Origin: Paraspadella gotoi
Lineage: Eukaryota > Chaetognatha
Assembly: GCA_051294375.1 (NCBI GenBank)
Contig: CM119264.1
Span: 9,236,764 to 9,300,763 of the forward strand
Reading direction: 5' to 3'
Length of the DNA stretch: 64,000 nucleotides
Of this stretch, positions 41,453-55,344 are shown one piece after another. Position numbers and translations under genes: made by a program. Under the pieces are notes generated by a model that searched no databases, was not told where the DNA came from, and saw only the letters and a program-made list of their open reading frames with translations. Numbering within the stretch: position 1 is the stretch's first letter; each line of letters opens with the position of its first letter.

Positions 41453-41647
41453 TAATTTTTTTTTTTTTGGTCCATGTTCTAAGCTGCATCGAAACTGGAA
41501 ATGCCTTGGCGTGAAAACTTGGCTACGCGGTTATGGTTACCATAAAATCATCGTTTCACCCGGGGTTTTCACTTTTTTTTTTATTCAAACGACCCTTTCA
41601 CCGTTTCATACTTTCTTTCTATTCTTTTCTCTTTTCTCCCCCCCTCT

Positions 41648-41657
41648 NNNNNNNNNN
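41648..41657. other. assembly gap, 10 N
   Basis: Only gap of this size, so probably introduced at a different assembly step. Confidence 0.98.
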
Positions 41658-42792
41658 GTTCTCTCACACTTTGTGCATACAGTCTCAGCTAATTCGTAGT
41701 ATATATTTAAAGATGAGAAAAATAGGGAAGAAATTCATTATTTTACATTATCTTTTAAAGCCATCGTTATAATTCTTTACTTTGTATTTTTTTGAGCCTC
41801 ATCGCCAACATGAGGCAGACAGAAATAAAACAAGAAAGAATAAAAAAAAAAGTAGAAAGAAGAAAGAAATATCAACGAAAGACATAAGAAAACGACAGAC
41901 CCATTGATAACCGACCGACTGAGATAAAAAAAACAACGTTGAATAGATTAAAAAAGTTAAAAATTTGAAAGAAAAAAAATTGTGAATATCGTTGAGCCAA
42001 AAAAGAAAAAAAAATCTGAGTCTTAACAAGAATTTGTATCTGGGATGGAAATCGCCTTGGGAAACAGAATAGAATGAGGAGGAAGGGGAGGTGGAGGAGG
42101 AAGATGAGGAGGAGGAGAAGAGGAGAAGGAATAGGTAGAGGAGGAAATGAAAATGAAATCAAAAATAGGAAAGGGAAAGAGGAAGAAGACGTTCTCATTA
42201 AAAGAAGAAGAAAAAAGTCGCGAATCTGAAATTCTCTGGAGTTGAAAAATGACGAAAATCTCTCGGCGGAGGATTTAAAGGTTCGCGTGAAACAGTCGAC
42301 TTTAGAGTTAAATCTAAATTAAAGGTTGTCTTGTGTTTCATAACTTTTAACTCTTTTCATATAAGTTAGGTCGTTAAGCTCTTAAATATTGTTATTTTCA
42401 TCCCCTGTAGGAGAGAATTAATTTTTTTTTAAAATGGAAGACAGTTTAAAAAGAAACCACAATGTTGATTAATTAATTATTGATTACTCAATAAACAACC
42501 GGAAAAAGAAGGAGGAGGTAATCGCCAGCTTTTAATAGAGCATTTTTTTTGAAAATGAGACTAAAACCATAAAATGGAAAAAAAAAAATATGAAAAAAAC
42601 GAAAGGAGTTTTCGATTACAATAAATCGTTCGGAACGTTGAGATAAGAACAAATAGGGAGTTTATTTCCCTTCTTAACTCAGATCAAAACAAGGAGTTCT
42701 TAAGAACCCGGATGAAATTGAAAAAAAAACATCGTTCACGGTTGATCAGCCTGAGTTGATTAATTATCTCTGACCATCTGATGTCCGTCACG

Positions 42793-42861
<69 letters not shown>
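42793..42861. repeat. (CT)n microsatellite
   Basis: CT array with one T insertion. Confidence 0.95.
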
Positions 42862-42866
<5 letters not shown>

Positions 42867-43139
42867 TCCTCATTTTCTATGCCTGTTCTGTTTTTTTTTT
42901 GAGAGGGCATAACTTTCTTTGTTCCTCAATTACCCCGCTTTTTAAATAATGAGTCCCGACATGGTTCACGAACGGAAAACCTTTCGCTTCGCTTTTCTCC
43001 TTTTTGTGGGGGGGGGGAATTCGGGCGGGAACGCTCTATTAAGGGAATTTTTCCCACAAAAGATCGGGGAAAAAAAAAAGAAGGAAGATATTTGCGCTCT
43101 CTTTTCCAAACGAGTCTCATTTCTGTTCCTTAATCTCTA

Positions 43140-43330
43140 ATCCTTTAGTTTATTACTAAAGCTATAACCAAACCTCTAACCTTAATTGCTAACCATAAAG
43201 CCTAACAATAATATATCCTAATCCCGAACCATAAAATTTTGTAACTAAACTTATTCGCTAATCCTAATCAATAAGTTAATCCATAACCTAAAAACTAATC
43301 TTTAACCTAAATCCTAACTTTTTAATTTAA
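43140..43330. repeat. degenerate CCTAA-like region
   Basis: Many scattered CTAAC, CCTAA and TAACC words without a clean tandem register. Reminiscent of decayed arthropod telomere-type (CCTAA)n repeat. Confidence 0.4.
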
Positions 43331-44308
43331 TTTTTTAAACTTTAAAACTGATTTAATTCTGAATTAAAGATAAAATGGGGCGTTCTGGGCAAATAGGCAG
43401 ATAATTGCGAGTTGTGGTTTCTTTAATACCTCGTTAGTTTTCTTGAAAAAGCTAATTTTATTTCGTTTGTAGAGTGATCCCGCGATCTTTTTTCTTAACT
43501 AAAAAACAATCAGATGTGCTTTTAATCTTCGACATTCAATGAAGTACGCGAAACAAAGTTAAACTTAAACATAAAACTTTACTTAAATTAAACTAACAGA
43601 CTTTAAAGGCATAGCTTTTTCTAATTAGAAAATAGAGTTATTTTTTTTAAAAAATCGCGTAAAAAAATTTTAATGGAAACTTTTCCCTCATTCTTATGCG
43701 ATCGCGAGTGAGAATGAATTTTTTAAAGAAGGGGAAGGATAAAACAAGGATATAAAATAATCCAACAATGGTCCGACACGTATTCTTCTCTCTTCTCTCT
43801 CTCTCTCTCTCTCTCTCTCCCTCTCTCCCTCGTTCTCTTAACCTCTCTTTGCCCCTCCCTTTGTTACCAAGCTGGATCTTTTTTGTGGTATTATCTCTTT
43901 AGAATTCATGAGAGAAGCTGAGAAAAAAAAAGGGGAAAAAAAAAGAAGAAATGATAGAGGGAGAAAAGGATCCGCAAATATCAACCCCGTTTGCGTTGAG
44001 TCTCGGACCGAAAAAAAAAAAGTATTTCGTCATGAATTTGGCAAAATTTTAACGAATTTCGCTACAATGTTTCTACAGTTAAAAATTTTCGAGAAATATT
44101 CGTATCAAACGTTTGGTGATATTACGTCACTACAATGTCTTAGTTTCTCTTCATCCTTGGTTAGTAGGTATAAACTTTGAAGTCTAACTTGTCATCCAAT
44201 GTTTGACAGACAACTCAATCTCACATTCCATTAAATGTGCACAGCCAAAACATTTTAAGCTCCGAAGCTAAAAAAATTGGGTTCAAATTCTTTTTCCATC
44301 TAATAAAA

Positions 44309-44310
<2 letters not shown>

Positions 44311-44404
<94 letters not shown>
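44311..44404. repeat. (CT)n microsatellite
   Basis: Pure CT, about 47 units. Confidence 0.98.
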
Positions 44405-44406
<2 letters not shown>

Positions 44407-45057
44407 ATTTTTTCTCTCTTACCCTAATTAAAACCGGTTTAACCGATTTTTCCTTTGATTGAAAAAGAAAGAAAGAAAAAAAAAATTCCGCTCAAATTCT
44501 GTAAAAAACGAGAAAGTTTTGCTTCTCTACTCATCCTCCCGAACTGGTACTGTAGTAGCTGATGTACTTGATTACGTATGTATTATATACAAATAAAGTA
44601 AAATTCGATTACAAAAAATAAAAGAATCTTGGAGGAAGGCAGAAAATTATAGCGTTTTCGGTGGAAGAAGGAAAAACAGACGATACGTTATCTTCCGCGC
44701 GGCGCCGCGGCAGCACATGTCGCAGCTCCGCGGTAGGGTCCGTCGCAGCAGCACGCCGCGCGCGAGGAACCGACTTCTCACCCACTCCGCAAAAATCTTA
44801 CAATGAAGCCATTAAAGTTTTTTCTTCGGGCCTCTTGCCAGATGTTGCGAGAAAGAGAAAGGGATCAGAAACGGGAAAGGACTGGGGTTGGGTGAGACAA
44901 AGCGCTAAGGTTGCGATGGGAGAGGGGTGAGCTGGTTAAGTAGGAAAGGGGATGCACGATTTCTTTTTCTCTTTTGCAACTTCGCAACTTTGTTCATAAA
45001 TCTCCGCAGCGTCACCTTAAAATCCTTAGCCAAGCACGAACAAAGGTTGGTGAGTGA

Positions 45058-45165
<108 letters not shown>

Positions 45166-46076
45166 AATTCCGATGACAAGCTTGAGGACAGACATCGGGG
45201 GAAAAACATATAACAAATGGTAATTGAACAAGAGAGAATTCGTTTGAAATATTGGACTCAGAAGAAGAAGAGAGAAAAACACGAAATAAAACAGAGCAAT
45301 AAATTAAAGCTGCAGAGGAAAAAGGAAAGCAAAAAAAATGGAAGAAGGAGGAAAGGAGAAAGCATAAAACAAAGATGGCGTAAGTCTCACGCTTGGAGAA
45401 AATTGATTTGCTTAGAAACATGTTTCACAATGGTCGTAAATTTTGTTAAACTCTAAAAAATTCAATTAGGATTATTTAAAAACTAAATCATTGGCGTCTT
45501 TATTCGTCAGAATGGGAACATATTGAAGTAGATGTTAGTAGTGTTCCGAGGGCTAATTTTATATTAGTTTTTATTATAAACTTGAATTTAAGAAAAAAAT
45601 TTATTAATATGGGCATCTAGATCCAGAAATATACAATTTTTAAAGGAATATGTAACATACAAAAGATACGAATGAAAAATGGTATAAAAAGTTTAAAACT
45701 TTACAAACAAAGAAGAAATATGTAAAAAAATTATATGTACAGAAAAAAAACAAACTTCGAAGCAGCGGATTCGTCTCCTTTCATGATACGACAGTCGACA
45801 CGAGTTTTGCAGGGAATCGCCTGTCATGCGATCGCAGCGACACGAGTGGAAGCGGAGGAAGAAAAAAAACAAAAAACAAAAGATAAAATGGAATGAAAAG
45901 AAAAGCGACGCAACCCTTGGCGGAGTTCCATTCCTCTCAGTTCTGCTTTCAATCAACCGTGAATTCGCTTCCATCTTCGTTTGTTCGTCGGAGAAGCCGC
46001 CGATTCTGCCTTCGCTATTCTCTGCTGCATGAGTCGGACTGAAAAGCGTAGGAATCTTAGCGAGACCATCAATTAG

Positions 46077-46213
<137 letters not shown>

Positions 46214-46667
46214 GATGGAGAAGCACGCGAACCACTTTTTAGACTCTTTCTTTCTCAGGTCTCTCTGAGTACGAATGTCGCTAAGTAAATGTTAGGTAAA
46301 TGTTACGAAAACTGGAAATCCAAAATTTAGAAAACGTTATATGAAGTATTTAAATTAATCATAATAACAAATAAATTCATATTTTTTAGATTAAAGACGA
46401 AAACAGGGATGGATAAAGGATGATGGAATTATAATTAAATTAAAATTAGGTATCACATTTGAGTTGAATACAGAGTTAACTAAACACAACGCACAGTCCT
46501 TCATGTTCAACGGCCATTGAAGAGTTGAAGCTTTCTTCCGGTCCCTCGCAGATAGTTTACATTCCGTGTGAGAAGCCGTGGGGTGGAGGAACGCCCTCAG
46601 CGTGGTCTCAAGTAGATAGACAGAGAGAGATGAGGAAGAGGAAATAAGGAAAAAAGAGTGTTAGATA

Positions 46668-46669
<2 letters not shown>

Positions 46670-46698
<29 letters not shown>

Positions 46699-46709
46699 AG
46701 AGAGAAGAG

Positions 46710-46777
<68 letters not shown>

Positions 46778-46790
46778 AAGAGAGAAGAAG
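46670..46790. repeat. (GA)n microsatellite, interrupted
   Basis: GA with repeated AGA slips. Confidence 0.95.
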
Positions 46791-47296
46791 AGAATGACCC
46801 TAGGCTTTTAAATCCTTCCGTTGCACATTCATCTCTCAAAAGCAAAGACGCGGACAAGATTCGTGGGGAAGAGTCGTGGGACGGGTGATGGCATGTCTGG
46901 CACAAGGTGATGTAATGTTACATCGAGGGTAAGGTAATGTGAAAGACTTAAATTAAGATTCACAAAAAGACTGGCAAATTTTCGTAAAAACTGGCTAAAT
47001 TATACAAAATCTAAAATGCCAGCTGACATAAGAAAAGAAAGAATTAAGGCAAGATTCGCTCTTTCGGACCAAAATATTTGAAGAGGCACATTAATCAACA
47101 TAGTCATTAATTATTTACTAGAACGCATCCCTTCACGCGGTGTATTTTTTCGTCAAATTGAGTCCCCCTAAAAAAAAAGAGTAGTATCGAAATGAAGGCT
47201 TTAAAATTAAATGGGATTTTGAAAGAGAAGAAATTCTGGCGAACGGAAAGGAAAATAGGAAAAAAACGAGGAAAGGAAAAAAACTGCCATGAAGGG

Positions 47297-47424
<128 letters not shown>

Positions 47425-47501
47425 GGCGTAAATGAGAGAAAAAAGAGTGAAACTTTGAAAAGAGGGAGACAGAGAGAAAGGAATTTCTCCTTGAAACTCA
47501 C

Positions 47502-47650
47502 GTCATGAACCATGGAGCGACGGCGCGGGCTAAATCACGTGCACTTCGAGCGAGGGCGGATGTTTGGTCGGGGCGCGTGAGGGAAGAGCGTTAGGGTAGC
47601 GTGAATCGCTAATTGTGAATCCTCGTGAATCTGGGAAAGGGATTCGCGGG
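47502..47650 (-). promoter_or_regulatory. possible alternative first exon and promoter
   Basis: On the minus strand a CpG-rich stretch (47520-47600) with a CACGTG box leads to an ATG in good context. The ATG is followed by only three codons (M-V-H-D) and the strong donor GAC|GTGAGT at 47502. The donor leaves phase 0, which would match the phase-0 AG acceptor of the exon at 30291. This is weak evidence; chance is possible. Confidence 0.25.
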
Positions 47651-48185
47651 ATAGAGAAATGGTGATGGATTCACGATTTAACTATTAGTCTATTCGTCGG
47701 TTTAGCGTAGATACGAGCGTTTTATAAAAGATTGCTAAGTCTCATTTCTAAAGCTTATGGATTATATCCAAAGTTCGCACGGACATATGAATAATATTAT
47801 ATATTATATATATGATAAACGAGGCAGACATTCAATTAATTGTTGGTTTCCTATATATATTCCTCCTATAAGGTTACCGTATCAATACTTTTCTTTGATT
47901 CATATTCGGCTTTGCGAAAAATATACCCAATAAAAATTCTCCGAGATTCTTTTATTTTTGATTCAGATTCCTCGCTCCGTAAGTTTTTATTTCTAATCCG
48001 GCCAAAGAAAAAAGATAAGGAGTGAATACTGACTTTCGATCGGCGTTGGTTTTTACAAGAAACAGAAATTGTAAATGGTGCTTGAAGCTGTAATGGGGAA
48101 AACTGAGCGCGGAACGCCGCCGATCTTCGACACAAAAATCTCGTTAACGATCTCGCGTTTCCATCTCCTTTCTTTCTTTCCTCTC

Positions 48186-48327
<142 letters not shown>

Positions 48328-48597
48328 GCAATTCGAAGAGAATGGGCGTCGCCGGCGAAGGACGTATTATTACTAGGATGCTAGATGTTGTGTTATTCAC
48401 TCTTGTCAACGTTTTTTTTTCTTTCTTATCTTTTTTTTTTCTTTTCACTACGTAACTCTCAACGTTTTAGATTGTTCTCGTGATTAAGCTATAAGTTCGT
48501 TGATCTCTGTTCCTGATCTCCAGGATTTCCATCAAATTACTTTCTTTCGCATTTTTTCAACGATTTTTTTCAGTATCAAATCATTTCTTTCTCTTAT

Positions 48598-48645
48598 ATT
48601 ATTATTAATTATTATTATTATTAATATTATTATTATTATTATTAA

Positions 48646-48721
<76 letters not shown>

Positions 48722-48743
48722 ATTATTATTATTATTATTATTG
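48598..48743. repeat. (TTA)n microsatellite
   Basis: About 48 TTA units with a few TTAA slips. Confidence 0.98.
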
Positions 48744-49714
48744 TATTATATTTTTTTATTTTTTCTCCGACTTAGATTCTGCGTTATTTGAATTTCTCAA
48801 TCTCTTATTATTTTTCTTTCCTCTTTTTTTCCTTTCCTCTCAACATTTCATCATCGACTTTTCACTGACTCTTTTTTTTTTTCCTTTTTCGTTCTCCTTT
48901 TTCACGCTTCGCGTTATTAGCGCCACGATTTCCTAATCCCTCTTGCGACCTGTTGGCTTTTCCCTTCTATTCTATTCTTACCTTCTTCACCCTTTTCCGC
49001 TCTGCTTTTTTTCGCGCCCTCCCACTCCGAGGGGCAGAGGCAGAGCGCCTCTCGCGGCGAACGAGAAAATCATTTCCTCGATAGTGAAACAAATGATCAG
49101 TCGAAGACCCGAAGATATTTTTTTTTCTTTCCATTTTTTTCTTTCTTTCTCTCTTCCTCGTTTCTCTTCAGTTTCTCAATTCCTTTATCGTTTCTTGTTT
49201 TCTGCCTTTTCTTCTATTGTTTCCTTCCTTTTTTACATTTTTTTAGGTTTGTCTCTTAATAGTTTAGTGAAAATTTTGTCATCTATTATTTATAAATGCA
49301 TCGTTGAAGTTTTGGAAATCTTTCTCTACTCTAGTCATTATTATTTTAAAAGTTGATTTACTACGAAACAGCGTTATCGAATACCAATTTCATTTTTTGT
49401 AATTTTACGTACATATTATTTGTTACATATTTGTACATTTTTTGAATTTTACGTTACATTTTTTTTCGCTCTTCATCAGTGTTGAGAGTGTTTTGAGAGT
49501 TGTAGTCAAATCAAAGGATCTTCTCTTCATAACTCTTAAATTTAAAACGTTCAAAAATAAACAGTGTTCAAGTGTCCGGGCCAAGGATTAACGCGGTTAT
49601 AATATTGATTCATTCAGCTGATCTCCGTTTTCCTCCGGTAGACTTTTCTCTCAGCCTTGGAATTTGACTCCGCGACGAAGAAAACCATTTTTCGTTTTTC
49701 TTGTGACGTTTATT
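48744..49714. other. T-rich intronic spacer
   Basis: Polypyrimidine-leaning sequence with no array or exon found. Confidence 0.5.
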
Positions 49715-50117
49715 GCGGCCTCACATGAGGCACGAAACCTGATAGTCCTAGATTGTCGTCGTCGTCGTCGGCTTCGTCGGCGTCATCGGCGTCATCGTTG
49801 CGGCCTCACATGAGGCACAAAACCTGATAGTCCTAGATTTTTGTCGTCGCTGGTGGTTTCGTCGGTGTCGTTGGCATCGTTGTTGCGGCCTCACATGAGA
49901 CACGAAACCTGATAGTCCTAGATTGTCATCGTCATCGTCGGCTTTGTCGGCGTTGTCGTTGCGGCCTCACATGAGGCAAGAAACCTGATAGTCCTAGATT
50001 GTCGTTGTCGTCGTCGGCTTGGTCGGCGTCGTCGTTGCGGCCTCACATGAGGCACGAAACCCGATAGTCCTAGATTGTCGTCGTCGTCGTCGGCTTGGTC
50101 GGCGTCGTCGTTGTTGT
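49715..50117 (+). repeat. 76-85 bp minisatellite, five copies
   Basis: Unit starts at 49715, 49800, 49885, 49961 and 50037. Each has a conserved half beginning GCGGCCTCACATGAGGC, with CCTGATAGTCCTAGATT further on, and a variable half of TCG/TCA triplets. GCCTCA-CA-TGAGGC is a perfect inverted repeat. Confidence 0.95.
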
Positions 50118-50671
50118 CAACTTTGTCTTAAGGTTTTTGTCCTAGTTATGTCGCCAACTATAAATGAATGATGTTGGTTTAATCGATATTATATTATATT
50201 ATATTATCGATATGTTCTTTTCTTCAACATCCTTCCGATGGTGCACAGTTTCAAGAAATATTTTTTTGGGAATTTCAGTCGGGTTCTTTATCGGCCAAAA
50301 AAAAAATCTTTTTTAAGGGGGGAACTGATAGAGAGGGAGTTATTTTCAGATGGACAGAAATAATGGGAAAGTGAATACCAAAATGAGCATGAATTTAAAA
50401 AAACATTAAATTACCTAAAAATTACATAAATTTAATAAAAATAGAAAATATTAAAAGAAAAAAGTCAAGAATGTAACCGAGACATGCCGACACGCCGTCA
50501 ACCAAATCGCACGATAAGAAGAGAGAAATGGCAATAACGAAAAAAAAGGCGCACTTAACATAAGATTAAATCCAAGAAGTATTAAAAAAAAAGAATAATA
50601 AATAAATAAATAAACAAAAAAACTCTAGTTGTCGACTGTCGCGTCTGCAGTGACGTTTGTGGATTTAAACC

Positions 50672-50709
50672 CACGTGATCGCTCGCTGAAATAGCGAGCG
50701 GGTCACGTG
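50672..50709. repeat. strong hairpin with CACGTGA ends
   Basis: CACGTGATCGCTCGCT pairs with AGCGAGCG..TCACGTG across a 5-base loop, with one small bulge. CACGTG sits at both ends. Confidence 0.9.
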
Positions 50710-50787
50710 ACATATCTCTGTCGAGGGTCGGAGTTCGCGACGAGAGGACATGAAAGTTTGAGCCCCAAGGATTATCCATTCATGGTG

Positions 50788-50789
50788 AG

Positions 50790-50876
<87 letters not shown>
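50788..50876. repeat. (GA)n microsatellite, interrupted
   Basis: GA with AGA slips. Confidence 0.95.
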
Positions 50877-50880
<4 letters not shown>

Positions 50881-51275
50881 ATGTCATAAAAGCTGAATAT
50901 ACTCTTCTTGTATCTATGGTTCAGTTATATTTGAAACACTAAACATTAAACAATATAAGCGGACGTTTCCTTACATATAATTTCGTGATCGGATAAAAAA
51001 AAAACGGATAATAAAGAAAAAATGATTTTTGTGTAGGTGGCGCCTGAGAAAAAAAGGAGAGAGAACGTAATCGCATTGTAAACAGAGAGCGAGGATTTCA
51101 AACGTCCCTTTAACGAGGATCGATCGACCAACTAGGAATTCCAGGGGAAAAAATATATCCCGGCGAGTAATCCTGAGGCTGACTTTGCGGTTAAGAAGAT
51201 AAGGAAGGTAAGTTAAGCGTGTTATGGAAGGTCGGTTAGGAACCCGAAGCTAACCACCAGGACCGCAGGGGAAAA

Positions 51276-51277
<2 letters not shown>

Positions 51278-51361
<84 letters not shown>

Positions 51362-51362
51362 A
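51278..51362. repeat. (GA)n microsatellite
   Basis: Nearly pure GA, about 41 units. Confidence 0.97.
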
Positions 51363-52123
51363 ATCACCTCCAGTATCGCTACCATTCGTGACAGAAGCCA
51401 CGCCCCCTCGCCGTGATCGTATCCGCCCCCCGCGTCGCTTTGAACGAACGGGGGGGGGAAATTAATACTGAAAAGGGATATAGTCAACGTTGAAGAGAAG
51501 CATTAGTGGGAATGGGTAGGGAAGAGAAAGCGGTCGGGCGGGAAGCGAATCAAGAGCGGGCGGGGAGCGAGATGGATTAAATATGGAATAAAAGCAAAAC
51601 TGATCATAAAATACTCGAAAAAAGATAGAATACTCAAAAGAATTGAAGAAAGAAAAAATTGTGAAAATTTAGAGGAACTGTTGGAGAACATAAAAAAAGA
51701 AATGAAAAAGGATGAAACGACGATGAACAAATAAAAGGAGAATACAGAATTATAAAAGCGTAAGATTTCCCATGAATTACATAGAATTACGAGTGAAATA
51801 AAAACTCAAAGGCGAAAAAATAACGGAGCCGCGAGCACAAAAAAAAAAAAAAAAAAAAATGAGACAAAAAAGTTGAATTTTCTGCTCGTTTTATATTTTA
51901 CTGAAAACAAGATAACTCTCGTTATTAAAATTTATTCTTCCAAAAATTTATACAGATATAGCATTCTATTTTTCGGAAATAAAGCATGTTTAATATAAAC
52001 CATGTAAATTATGACATTCATGGCAATTCATTCATACATGAAACTAATTTGGCACTCCTACAATTATAATAAGTAAGACAGTACAAGTAGAGACAACCGT
52101 TATCATTTCATTTTTTCCACGGA

Positions 52124-52193
<70 letters not shown>

Positions 52194-52222
52194 CTCTCTC
52201 TCTTCTCTCTCTCTCTCTCTCC
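52124..52222. repeat. (CT)n microsatellite, interrupted
   Basis: CT with T and C slips. Confidence 0.95.
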
Positions 52223-52809
52223 GTCTCTATCTCTTTCTAATATCTCGTTCTCCCTCTCCTCATGATGAGGGTTGAGATTTCCCGTCTATTTTATCTGCCA
52301 TCGATCATAAGGCGACAGGGCGTATATTTCATTATCCATCAAAAGAAGAAGCTCGTCCCGAAGCAACGACGAAAACGACGACGACGACGACGACGACATC
52401 TTGTTTTGCAGTTCCCTTGGAAAAAAGCCTTCTTCGTCTGTCAATTTTAATATAGGATTCTTGAAATAAATCAAATGCCATCGTATTTGTTTTCCTAATT
52501 GATTTAATTAATTAAGAATTACAAACGTTTCTCCGATAGAAAACTGAAGTTAAATAAAAGAGGAAAAAAGTAAAGAAAGAGGGATAGAAAGAGATAGAAA
52601 AAATGGAGATAAAAAGAGAGGAAACTAATTGGAATCTGAAATGTAATTTTGTTTCGGGAATATTTGTCAAAATAATCTCGATCCAAAGCTCGATTTTTAA
52701 AAGCCTTGAAAGGGTTTCCTTAATTACTTTTTCTCTCCCTGTTGAAGTTGAAGTTTGAACGATGATATAATTAATCCATCAACGAAATCTACCAACTTGC
52801 TAATCTCGT

Positions 52810-52816
<7 letters not shown>

Positions 52817-52840
<24 letters not shown>

Positions 52841-52856
52841 CTCTCTCTTCTCTCTC

Positions 52857-52894
<38 letters not shown>

Positions 52895-52898
52895 CCCT

Positions 52899-52935
<37 letters not shown>
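52817..52935. repeat. (CT)n microsatellite, interrupted
   Basis: CT with T slips and one CGT. Confidence 0.95.
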
Positions 52936-52938
<3 letters not shown>

Positions 52939-53019
52939 AACTAAAGCTCGACTCCATTCCGCTGGCCCCCATTATCGGCCCCTAAACTCCCACGACACGT
53001 CGTTCCCAATGTTTGACGT

Positions 53020-53350
53020 TTTCGTCGTCGTCGTCTTCGTCGTCGTCTTAGTCATTCTTTGTCCTCGACTTCCTTTTCGCGTTTCAGTCTTCATTCCATC
53101 GTTTAGTTCTACTAAGTTCATCTTCGCCAATAATTCTGACTTTGCAATTTTCACCCGGCAGTTATTCTTATAATCTTCTTACTATATTACTATAAAACTA
53201 GAAGACTATATATCCTAGTCATTGTCGTGTTGTCAATAGTTTTTTTTCATAAGTATCGTCGTGATCGTCGGCGTCGTCGTGATCGTCTTCTTCTTCATTG
53301 TTTTTCTTCCTCTCCTCATCTTCGTCGTCGTCATCGTCGTCGTCGTCGTT
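53020..53350. repeat. scattered (TCG)n tracts
   Basis: TCG runs at about 53023-53050, 53255-53285 and 53320-53350. Confidence 0.8.
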
Positions 53351-53599
53351 TCCTCTCCTCTTCCTCATTGTTACTGCCGTCCCTATTGGGTTTTCCTTAT
53401 TCATGTTTTTATTTTGTTTTCGTTTTTGTTTTGTGTCGCTGAACATCGATGTCGTCATCGAAGCGTCGTTTTCGCGCTCGTTACCTGCGTCATCATTGCT
53501 ATTGTTATTTAACTTATTTTCTCATTACGCGGTCGCCCACGTCGTTTTCGTCGCCGTCGTGGGCGTCCACCTCCTCTTTATATTCAACGCCCGAATTTA

Positions 53600-55009
53600 A
53601 TTTAAACTTTTTTTTTTCCAAATAAGTATTTATTATAAAAATATATGTAATATAAAGTTATATTTTCATCATGGACGAACGCTGCAATTTAGGCCTGGGA
53701 TCACTCACACAAAAAGTTTATAAATAGGGTAACACAAGCTTGATTTTTGAAAGTAGAGGTTCCAGTCGATTCGAAAATGTTAATTCACTTTATTATTTTT
53801 TTGCAAAACGTTAGTGTTTTTTCGAATTGTTATATTACTATATAAAATAAAAGAAACCTATCGAGAGTTGCAGCCCAAACGCGAAGCGGATTTTGATGAA
53901 ATTTAACATAATTTTACTTGAGGTGAAGGTCCCCAATTCTATGAGAGGATTTTCCAAATTCACTTTTCTTTCATAGGAAGAAAAAAAAAGAATAATGGAA
54001 ATTTTGGTGTTAAAATCTAAATATCTTGAAAACGAATAACATTTTCAAAAATTCCCTCTCATAGAATTTCTGACCACATTTCCATAACTAACCGAAAAAA
54101 AATAATTTTAGTTTATTTTTTTTTCAACCACAGTTTTCGCTCAACTCTTTTTGTTTATTTATGTTTTTTTATTTTTTAATTTTTTTTTTGCTGTAGATTT
54201 TAAAGAACTGAAAGTCGAGCAGAGAACTCTAAAAATCGACATGCCTTTTGTAAAATCTATTTCATTTCTAGTTTTAAATGATGGCTTTTACCGTTTCTCT
54301 GAAGTTTTATCCAATTTTTTAAAATTCTTTTTTTAAATTTAAAAATGCTGTGACAAACAAAACACGGCTGGGTGAACAAGGAGAATGCTGCAAGGGTTTA
54401 CTTATTTCGTCCTGTGGCAAACGGTCAAGCTTTAAAAGCGTTTTGAATGTGGGGACAGAAACTAATTGGCTAAGAGGAGAGCATAAAAGATTTCCATCAG
54501 TGGAATCAGCTGACACATTATTGGGCACCATAAGGTTTTCTATCTCAGCAGATCCGATTGCAGATGCAAAATGGACGATTGTCTTTGACTTTTAAAAATT
54601 GTACAATTTTTGTATAACTTCTTTTAGTAAAAAAAATGGTATTAGGCATCATTAAATAATGTATTTCCTGCAACTCTCTCTAGCATAAAACGTTTTATAT
54701 TTTCATCCTTAATTGATCCAATTACATACATAAGAATGACTAGGCTTTTAGGTCACTAGTATTACACTGAGGTAGCTGATGTTAATTTGAATAAAAGAAT
54801 TAAAATTCGACTTTAAAAAATGACTTTACCGTTGGAATGAAGTTTTTTAGGTACCGATAAAAAAAATTGCCCGCATTTTTGGGTGGCTCTTGAAGCTAAA
54901 CCTTTATGTCAAATTTGAATTTTTTTAAATTTGAACACAGCGAAGGAAATATCTTCTTTTAGCATAAAATATTTGTATAAAGCTTTATTGCAATTCTTGT
55001 TTGAATGAT
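53600..55009. other. AT-rich spacer, possible unrecognised element
   Basis: A plus-strand frame at 54350-54595 (81 codons) and a minus-strand frame at 54319-54531 overlap. Neither has a recognisable domain. No array. Confidence 0.4.
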
Positions 55010-55054
55010 ACCAGGCCTTAACAGGAAAACGAATTTTTTTTTTTTTTTTTTTTT

Positions 55055-55096
55055 CCCAAATATTTCGACTTATGTGCTATAGTCTGTCATCAGTGG
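55055..55096 (-). ncRNA. hammerhead-ribozyme-like motif
   Basis: On the minus strand: CCA, then CTGATGA, then a stem II-like hairpin ending AAGTC, then GAA, then ATATT and TGG. The outer CCA and TGG can pair as helix I. Two extra bases separate the core from the hairpin, so activity is uncertain. Confidence 0.5.
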
Positions 55097-55344
55097 CAGA
55101 AAGTGAAAAACCGAGAAAAAAATGATTTGTTTAAAAGAGTATAGAAGAGCAAGGGAAAAAAAGAGAGAGAGAATGAGAAGAGAGAGAGAGACGAGAGGAG
55201 AGGAGAGAGAGAAAAGAAATGACCTTGGTAGGAAATAGGCAGTATTCATGTTAAAAAACACCATCAGTGAATTTTGACCAAAGACCCAAATAAATTGGGT
55301 AGCCGCCCCCTGCCTTCTGTCATGTCAGTTCATGGAGACGGGGT

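Noticed and set aside
44640-44935. GC-rich open frame on the plus strand
   Set aside because: No domain, both strands open, and no splice partner; may be a CpG-rich promoter-like patch but nothing specific supports it.
45010-45055. Exon-like segment on either strand beside the GA array
   Set aside because: Plausible splice signals exist on both strands at once, which argues for chance.
45820-46070. Possible minus-strand exon after CTTTTCAG
   Set aside because: Donor is poor and no phase-compatible neighbour was found.
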